In this document: piece by piece, positions 5,031-5,097 of the stretch
Position numbering within the stretch: the first letter of the stretch is position 1
Layout of the letters: every line of letters starts with the position of its first letter
Assembly (NCBI GenBank): GCA_002396505.1
Contig: DGYA01000111.1
Span: forward strand, 277-5,373
Source of the DNA: Cyanobacteria bacterium UBA5018
GTDB taxonomy: Bacteria > Cyanobacteriota > Cyanobacteriia > PCC-6307 > Cyanobiaceae
DNA length: 5,097 nucleotides
Reading direction: 5' to 3'
Notes under the pieces: model-generated
What the model saw: the letters and a program-made list of their open reading frames with translations, nothing else
What the model was told of the DNA's origin: nothing
Database searches by the model: none
Program-made: the position numbers and the translations under genes

Positions 5031-5097
5031 TTAGCGCCCCCGAGCTTCGTGCTCAAGCATGGCCCGCTGGGCGCGGTGACTTTCAGGAAAGGTGTCA
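5031..5097 (-). CDS. C-terminal fragment of an unidentified protein
   Basis: Reading in from the right edge on the minus strand, 21 codons end at TAA (5033-5031): DTFPESHRAQ then RAMLEHEARGR. The charged, helix-like tail and the position just upstream of a same-strand gene make this look like the real end of a gene that begins outside the window. The fragment is too short to name. Confidence 0.4.
   Translation of the reverse strand, partial: DTFPESHRAQRAMLEHEARGR

Overview
The window looks like chromosomal DNA of a GC-rich unicellular cyanobacterium of the Synechococcus/Cyanobium type. The support is a response regulator with the Ycf29/Rre1 signature (plastids and cyanobacteria), a pseudouridine synthase of the HRLGR subtype that I recall from cyanobacteria and plants, one HIP1 octamer (GCGATCGC), and two small exported proteins of a kind common in picocyanobacteria. 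This assignment comes from recognising the sequences, not from a search.

Layout. Positions 1-77 (minus) hold the N-terminus of a cysteine desulfurase that runs off the left edge. Positions 86-249 are an array of about eleven degenerate 15-bp units. Read in one frame the array gives a pentapeptide-repeat pattern (A/V-D/E-F-x-x) broken by stop codons. Positions 389-901 (plus) encode a small exported protein of unknown function. Positions 1061-1900 (plus) encode the receiver plus LuxR-HTH response regulator, whose last six codons and stop are tandemly duplicated. Positions 1957-3135 (plus) encode the RluA-type pseudouridine synthase, in which the usual catalytic aspartate is glycine.

From about 3138 to about 4300 the DNA becomes clearly richer in A+T and reads like acquired material. 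It holds an unrecognised 104-aa gene (3182-3496) with its own -10 box, a good ribosome binding site and a terminator-like hairpin, then a largely gene-free stretch, then a 48-aa ORF (3849-3995). The stop codon of that ORF lies inside the left box of a structure at 3991-4081 that has the architecture of an integron attC site. No integrase is in the window, so at most this is an isolated cassette or integrase-less attC locus.

At about 4310 the DNA becomes GC-rich again. Positions 4502-5002 (minus) encode a second small exported two-cysteine protein. The last 22 codons of another minus-strand gene (5031-5097) lie 28 bp upstream of it, which suggests a minus-strand operon entering from the right. 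The core genes are housekeeping or regulatory (Fe-S/sulfur transfer, stress-type transcription control, RNA modification). They look like chromosomal neighbours, not one pathway.
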